DNA of 10,694 nt, from positions 1-10,694 of the forward strand of contig CAJLPX010000044.1 of NCBI GenBank assembly GCA_905208635.1, given 5' to 3'. A program made the translations under genes and the position numbers. The number at the start of each line of letters is the position of its first letter. Position 1 is the first letter of the stretch. The stretch is from an uncultured Collinsella sp. Lineage in GTDB: Bacteria > Actinomycetota > Coriobacteriia > Coriobacteriales > Coriobacteriaceae. This document shows positions 8,132 through 10,694 of this stretch, piece by piece. A model generated the notes under the pieces. The model was not told where the DNA came from, made no database searches, and worked only from the letters and a program-made list of their open reading frames with translations.

Positions 8132-8953
8132 ATGCCCTACCTTCTTTCTTGTGATATTCATACTCATACGATGTTCTCTGCGCATGCGTACTCAACCATC
8201 GAGGAGAACATCTATTGGGCGGCAGAGCGCGGCCTTCAGGTGCTCGGTTCAGCCGATCATTTAAGCTCGATGGTTACGCCTTGTCCCAATGACCTGCGCA
8301 GTTTCCAATTCTTTATTAACCAGGATATCTGGCCGCGCATTTGGAGCGGCGTGCTGGTGCTTCGCGGCGCCGAGGCCGATATCGTTTCGCTGGACGGCAG
8401 CTTGTTTGGCGAAGACATTCCCGTTTCGCTCGATATCGCCGGCGATTCGTATAGTCGTGAGCATTCGCTGTTCGATTTGGTGACGCGTAATTTGGATTAT
8501 TTGGTGGCAAGCGTGCATAACCCGCAGTTTGCCGAAGGCGCGACGCTCGCCCAAACGACCCAGATGTACATCAATGCCCTGGAGCACCCCAAGGTGTTCA
8601 TGCTGGGCCACACAGGGCGCTCGGGCGTGCCGTTCGATATCGACGAGGTGCTGTTGGCGGCTAAGGCCAAGCACAAGATTATCGAGATCAACAACCATAG
8701 TCTTGAACACGGTGTCGACACTGAGCATTGGGCCGTATGCCGCAAGATCGCCGAGCGCTGTGCCGAACTGGGCGTGGGCATTGGCGTGTCGACCGATGCC
8801 CACATTGGCATGGCCATTGGCAAGCTCGATCACGCGCGCAAGATGCTCGACGAGATTCACTTCCCGCTGGATTTGATCGTGACGCGCGACCGCGAGACGC
8901 TGCTGCGCGAGATGGCGGCAGCCGGCGTGTGTGACCTGCGCAAGGGGATGTAG
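8132..8953 (+). CDS. PHP-domain phosphatase, YcdX-like
   Basis: This 273-aa protein is a single PHP domain, a distorted TIM barrel that hydrolyses phosphoesters with a metal cluster. All nine ligand positions expected for the trinuclear zinc site of E. coli YcdX are visible: H10 and H12 (CDIHTHT), H18 (AHAYST), H43 (SADH), E81 (RGAEADI), H129 (SVHN), H160 (LGHTG), D222 and H224 (STDAH). The AHAYST-E-N-I segment near the start is especially YcdX-like and differs from the HisK-type histidinol phosphatases. The physiological substrate is unknown. The start at 8132 has AAGGAG (8121-8126) 5 nt upstream. The frame is open back to 7988, but that stretch contains the aminotransferase terminator and the promoter. 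Length is slightly above the 245-aa E. coli homologue. The gene is probably monocistronic and ends at a strong terminator. Confidence 0.92.
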   Translation: MPYLLSCDIHTHTMFSAHAYSTIEENIYWAAERGLQVLGSADHLSSMVTPCPNDLRSFQFFINQDIWPRIWSGVLVLRGAEADIVSLDGSLFGEDIPVSLDIAGDSYSREHSLFDLVTRNLDYLVASVHNPQFAEGATLAQTTQMYINALEHPKVFMLGHTGRSGVPFDIDEVLLAAKAKHKIIEINNHSLEHGVDTEHWAVCRKIAERCAELGVGIGVSTDAHIGMAIGKLDHARKMLDEIHFPLDLIVTRDRETLLREMAAAGVCDLRKGM

Positions 8954-8975
8954 CGGAGTTCATAAACCAAGCGAA

Positions 8976-9007
8976 GGGGGCGGTCCAGACGGGCCGCCCC
9001 CTTTCTT
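8976..9007 (+). terminator. Terminator between the convergent phosphatase and methyltransferase genes
   Basis: An 11-bp stem (8976-8986 with 8991-9001, one T-G wobble) closes an AGAC loop and is followed by TTTCTTGTC. It begins 23 bases after the phosphatase stop. The minus-strand gene ends at 9032. In that direction the hairpin is followed by TTCGCTT, so bidirectional function is possible but weaker. Confidence 0.85.
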
Positions 9008-9031
9008 GTCTCGAAAATCTACCGGGGTGGA

Positions 9032-10480
9032 TTAGCGGCGCTCGAGGACCGCTACGGTTTCGGTGTGGTCGGTATGGGGGAACATGTCGACGGGCGTGAT
9101 CTTGAGCAGGCGATAGCCTCCGTCGAGGAGCTGGTGCAGGTCGCGCTCTTGGGTCACAGGGTTGCAGCTGATATAGGTGATGCGGCGCGGCTTGAGTGCG
9201 CAGGCGGCTTCGAGGAACTCGGGGGTGGAGCCGGCGCGCGGCGGGTCGATGGAGAGAACGTCAACGCGCTCGTTGTTATCGGCAGCGTCCAGGATGTAAT
9301 CGGTGGCGTCGTCGGCCATAAACCAAGCGCTGCGGGTGAGGCCGTTGAGCTCGGCATTGCGGCGTGCGTCGGCAATGCCCGCCGGGTTGCGCTCCACACC
9401 GAGCAGCATGATGCCGATACCCTTGTTCTGGGCTTCTTTAGCTGCGCAAAGACCGATGGTGCCGCTGCCGCAGTAGGCATCCATAAGTACATCGCCCTGG
9501 CGCAGATCCATGCCATCGATAGCGAGCTGGTAGAGCAGCTCGGTCTGCTGCGGGTTGGTCTGGTAGAACGCGGTAGGGGAGATATCGAATTCGCAACCGA
9601 GCAGCTGGTCGCGCATGCACTCGGCGCCATAGACGATACGAGTCTCCTCACCCAAGATGGCGTTACCGGGGCGTCCGTTGATGTTTTGGGCAACGGTGAC
9701 GATATGCGGATCGAGTGCGGCGACAGCCTCAAAGAACTCCTGCGCATGCGGCAAGTCGCGCTGAGCGGTCACGAGGGTGACCATAATCTGGTCGGTACGC
9801 CAACCGCAGCGAACGACGGCATAGCGGAGCAGCCCCAGATGCTTGTCTTCGTTAAAGGCAGGAATATGCAGACGTTCGGCCTCGCGAGCGATGCCGTTGA
9901 GAATCTGACGAGTGCCCGGCGCCTCGACAGGGCATTCAGGAACAGCAACGATCCTGTGCGTCCCACGTTCAAAAAAGCCGCAGCGGACAGCGCCCTCTTT
10001 GCCGGGAGCAAACGGAGTGGCAGCCTTATGACGAAAACCACGCGGCGCAGAATATTTACCCGGGTCGCCCAGGGTGACGCCCATACCGCGAATGGGATCC
10101 ATGGCAACACCCTCGCGCTCACAGAGCTCAGCAAACAGCTCCTCCATAGCAGCCTGCTTGGCCGCCAACTGCTTCTTATAAGGACGATTGAGCGCCGTAC
10201 ACCCACCGCAAGCTTTCATGATCGAACAGGGAGACTTGGGGTCCACAGCCTTACGCGCAGACGAAACCGGATCTTTATGCGAGCGCCTGGAGCGAGTCTG
10301 AGATGCCTTGTCCTCGCTCCGACGAGAACTGGGGCGCTTGGCCTTAGCCTTGCCCTTCGCCGACTTACCCTTCGCATCCTGAGACGACTTGGATTTCTTA
10401 GAAGATTTTTTCTCCTCCGACCCCTCAGCCGCCTCGATCAAAGCACGACGAGCCTTACGCTCCGCACGAGATTCTGCCAT
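9032..10480 (-). CDS. rlmD: Fe-S RNA (uracil-5-)-methyltransferase, RlmD/TrmA family, with basic N-terminal tail
   Basis: This 482-aa enzyme transfers a methyl group from S-adenosylmethionine to C5 of a uridine in 23S rRNA or tRNA. The [4Fe-4S] cysteines are C85-x5-C91-x2-C94 plus C183 (PECPV), as in RlmD (RumA). SAM and catalytic motifs are FYQTNPQQTE (305-314), DAYCGSGTIGL (334-344), GVERNP (361-366), DPPRAG (412-417), the nucleophile C439 (ISCNP) and the general base E474 (HTDHTE). Residues 1-80 are a Lys/Ser/Arg-rich low-complexity tail (KKSSKKSKSS, KGKAKAKRPSSRR) where family members usually have a beta-barrel TRAM domain; no TRAM is evident. The start at 10480 is supported by GGAG (10487-10490 on the plus strand) 6 nt upstream; the frame stays open to the window edge, but that sequence is not protein-like. 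Whether the target is U1939, U747 or tRNA U54 cannot be decided, so the symbol is provisional. Confidence 0.9.
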   Translation of the reverse strand: MAESRAERKARRALIEAAEGSEEKKSSKKSKSSQDAKGKSAKGKAKAKRPSSRRSEDKASQTRSRRSHKDPVSSARKAVDPKSPCSIMKACGGCTALNRPYKKQLAAKQAAMEELFAELCEREGVAMDPIRGMGVTLGDPGKYSAPRGFRHKAATPFAPGKEGAVRCGFFERGTHRIVAVPECPVEAPGTRQILNGIAREAERLHIPAFNEDKHLGLLRYAVVRCGWRTDQIMVTLVTAQRDLPHAQEFFEAVAALDPHIVTVAQNINGRPGNAILGEETRIVYGAECMRDQLLGCEFDISPTAFYQTNPQQTELLYQLAIDGMDLRQGDVLMDAYCGSGTIGLCAAKEAQNKGIGIMLLGVERNPAGIADARRNAELNGLTRSAWFMADDATDYILDAADNNERVDVLSIDPPRAGSTPEFLEAACALKPRRITYISCNPVTQERDLHQLLDGGYRLLKITPVDMFPHTDHTETVAVLERR

Positions 10481-10518
10481 CAATAACTCCACTAATTCAT
10501 GAATTAAAAGCTGCAAGC

Positions 10519-10524
10519 ATTGTA
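10519..10524 (-). promoter_or_regulatory. Candidate -10 element (TACAAT) for the methyltransferase gene
   Basis: The minus strand reads GGTACAATGC, with TACAAT 38 nt before the start at 10480. No consensus -35 is found at the usual spacing. Confidence 0.42.
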
Positions 10525-10619
10525 CCGTGCCAAGCCAGCGGGCGATATGCAAGCGCCCATTTCCTGTCAGTGATAAGCCCAACGACGTTTGCCCGCCGGG
10601 CACCGGGGCAGGGGTTAAG

Positions 10620-10694
10620 TTTGTCGCGAGTTCCGCACGAACAGGAGGCCACTTAATGTGGCCTCCGTCGTGAGCAGGACTGTAGAGCAGCAAA
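10620..10694. repeat. Large imperfect hairpin element at the window edge, probably truncated
   Basis: The core is a perfect 9-bp stem (GGAGGCCAC 10644-10652 with GTGGCCTCC 10658-10666) around TTAAT. It is enclosed by CACGA (10636-10640) pairing with TCGTG (10668-10672). Outside that, similarity between arms continues imperfectly (AGTTCCG against AGTCCTG on the complement), out to TTTG at 10620 and CAAA at 10691-10694. Neither strand has a U-tract after the core stem, which argues against a simple terminator. It lies upstream of the methyltransferase -10 element and runs to the last base of the window. It may be a dispersed intergenic repeat or a structured RNA end. Structure is seen; identity is unknown. 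Confidence 0.55.

Noticed and set aside
6782..8953. Aminotransferase plus PHP phosphatase as a histidine-biynthesis pair (HisC plus HisK type)
   Set aside because: The phosphatase has YcdX-type signatures rather than HisK ones, no other his genes are present, and a terminator plus a promoter separates the two genes.
9065..10486. 473-codon plus-strand frame over the methyltransferase gene
   Set aside because: It is a shadow frame of a gene with all catalytic motifs on the minus strand; no RBS or recognisable protein features.

Overview
The window looks like a chromosomal housekeeping region of a moderately GC-rich actinobacterium, most likely the Coriobacteriia (Collinsella or a close relative). 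The grounds are the tilS-hpt-ftsH order, the WalJ, FtsH and PHP-phosphatase proteins, strong short GC-rich hairpin terminators, and a GGGGACAGAC-type inverted repeat that I associate with these genomes from memory. The genus assignment is inference. I see no rRNA, tRNA, CRISPR array, transposase gene or phage gene.

Layout, left to right. A strong terminator of an off-window upstream gene (14-44) faces a small minus-strand gene for a tail-anchored membrane protein of unknown function (109-576). An AT-rich divergent spacer (577-851) separates it from an Hsp20 small heat-shock protein gene (852-1283). That gene ends at a 12-bp-stem terminator shared with the convergent walJ-type metallo-beta-lactamase gene (1365-2174, minus). 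A 48-bp divergent spacer leads to tilS (2223-3764), then hpt (3913-4461) and ftsH (4463-6592); hpt and ftsH are separated by a single base. After the ftsH terminator lies a long perfect inverted repeat (6661-6722). It is followed by a PLP-dependent aminotransferase gene (6782-7972) and a YcdX-like PHP phosphatase gene (8132-8953), each with its own promoter and terminator signals. A convergent minus-strand gene (9032-10480) encodes an iron-sulfur 23S rRNA/tRNA uracil-5-methyltransferase of the RlmD/TrmA family with an unusual basic N-terminal tail. The right edge holds a second hairpin element (about 10620-10694), probably cut by the window end.

Functionally, tilS (tRNA-Ile decoding), hpt (purine salvage) and ftsH (membrane protein quality control) form the classic conserved cluster. 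Hsp20 and FtsH are both proteostasis proteins but are not co-transcribed here. The other genes look independent, each with its own -10 element; the exact hexamer TACAAT recurs at five gene starts. I found no convincing new multi-gene system. The most interesting items are the two non-coding hairpin elements, the orphan tail-anchored protein and the replaced N-terminus of the methyltransferase.
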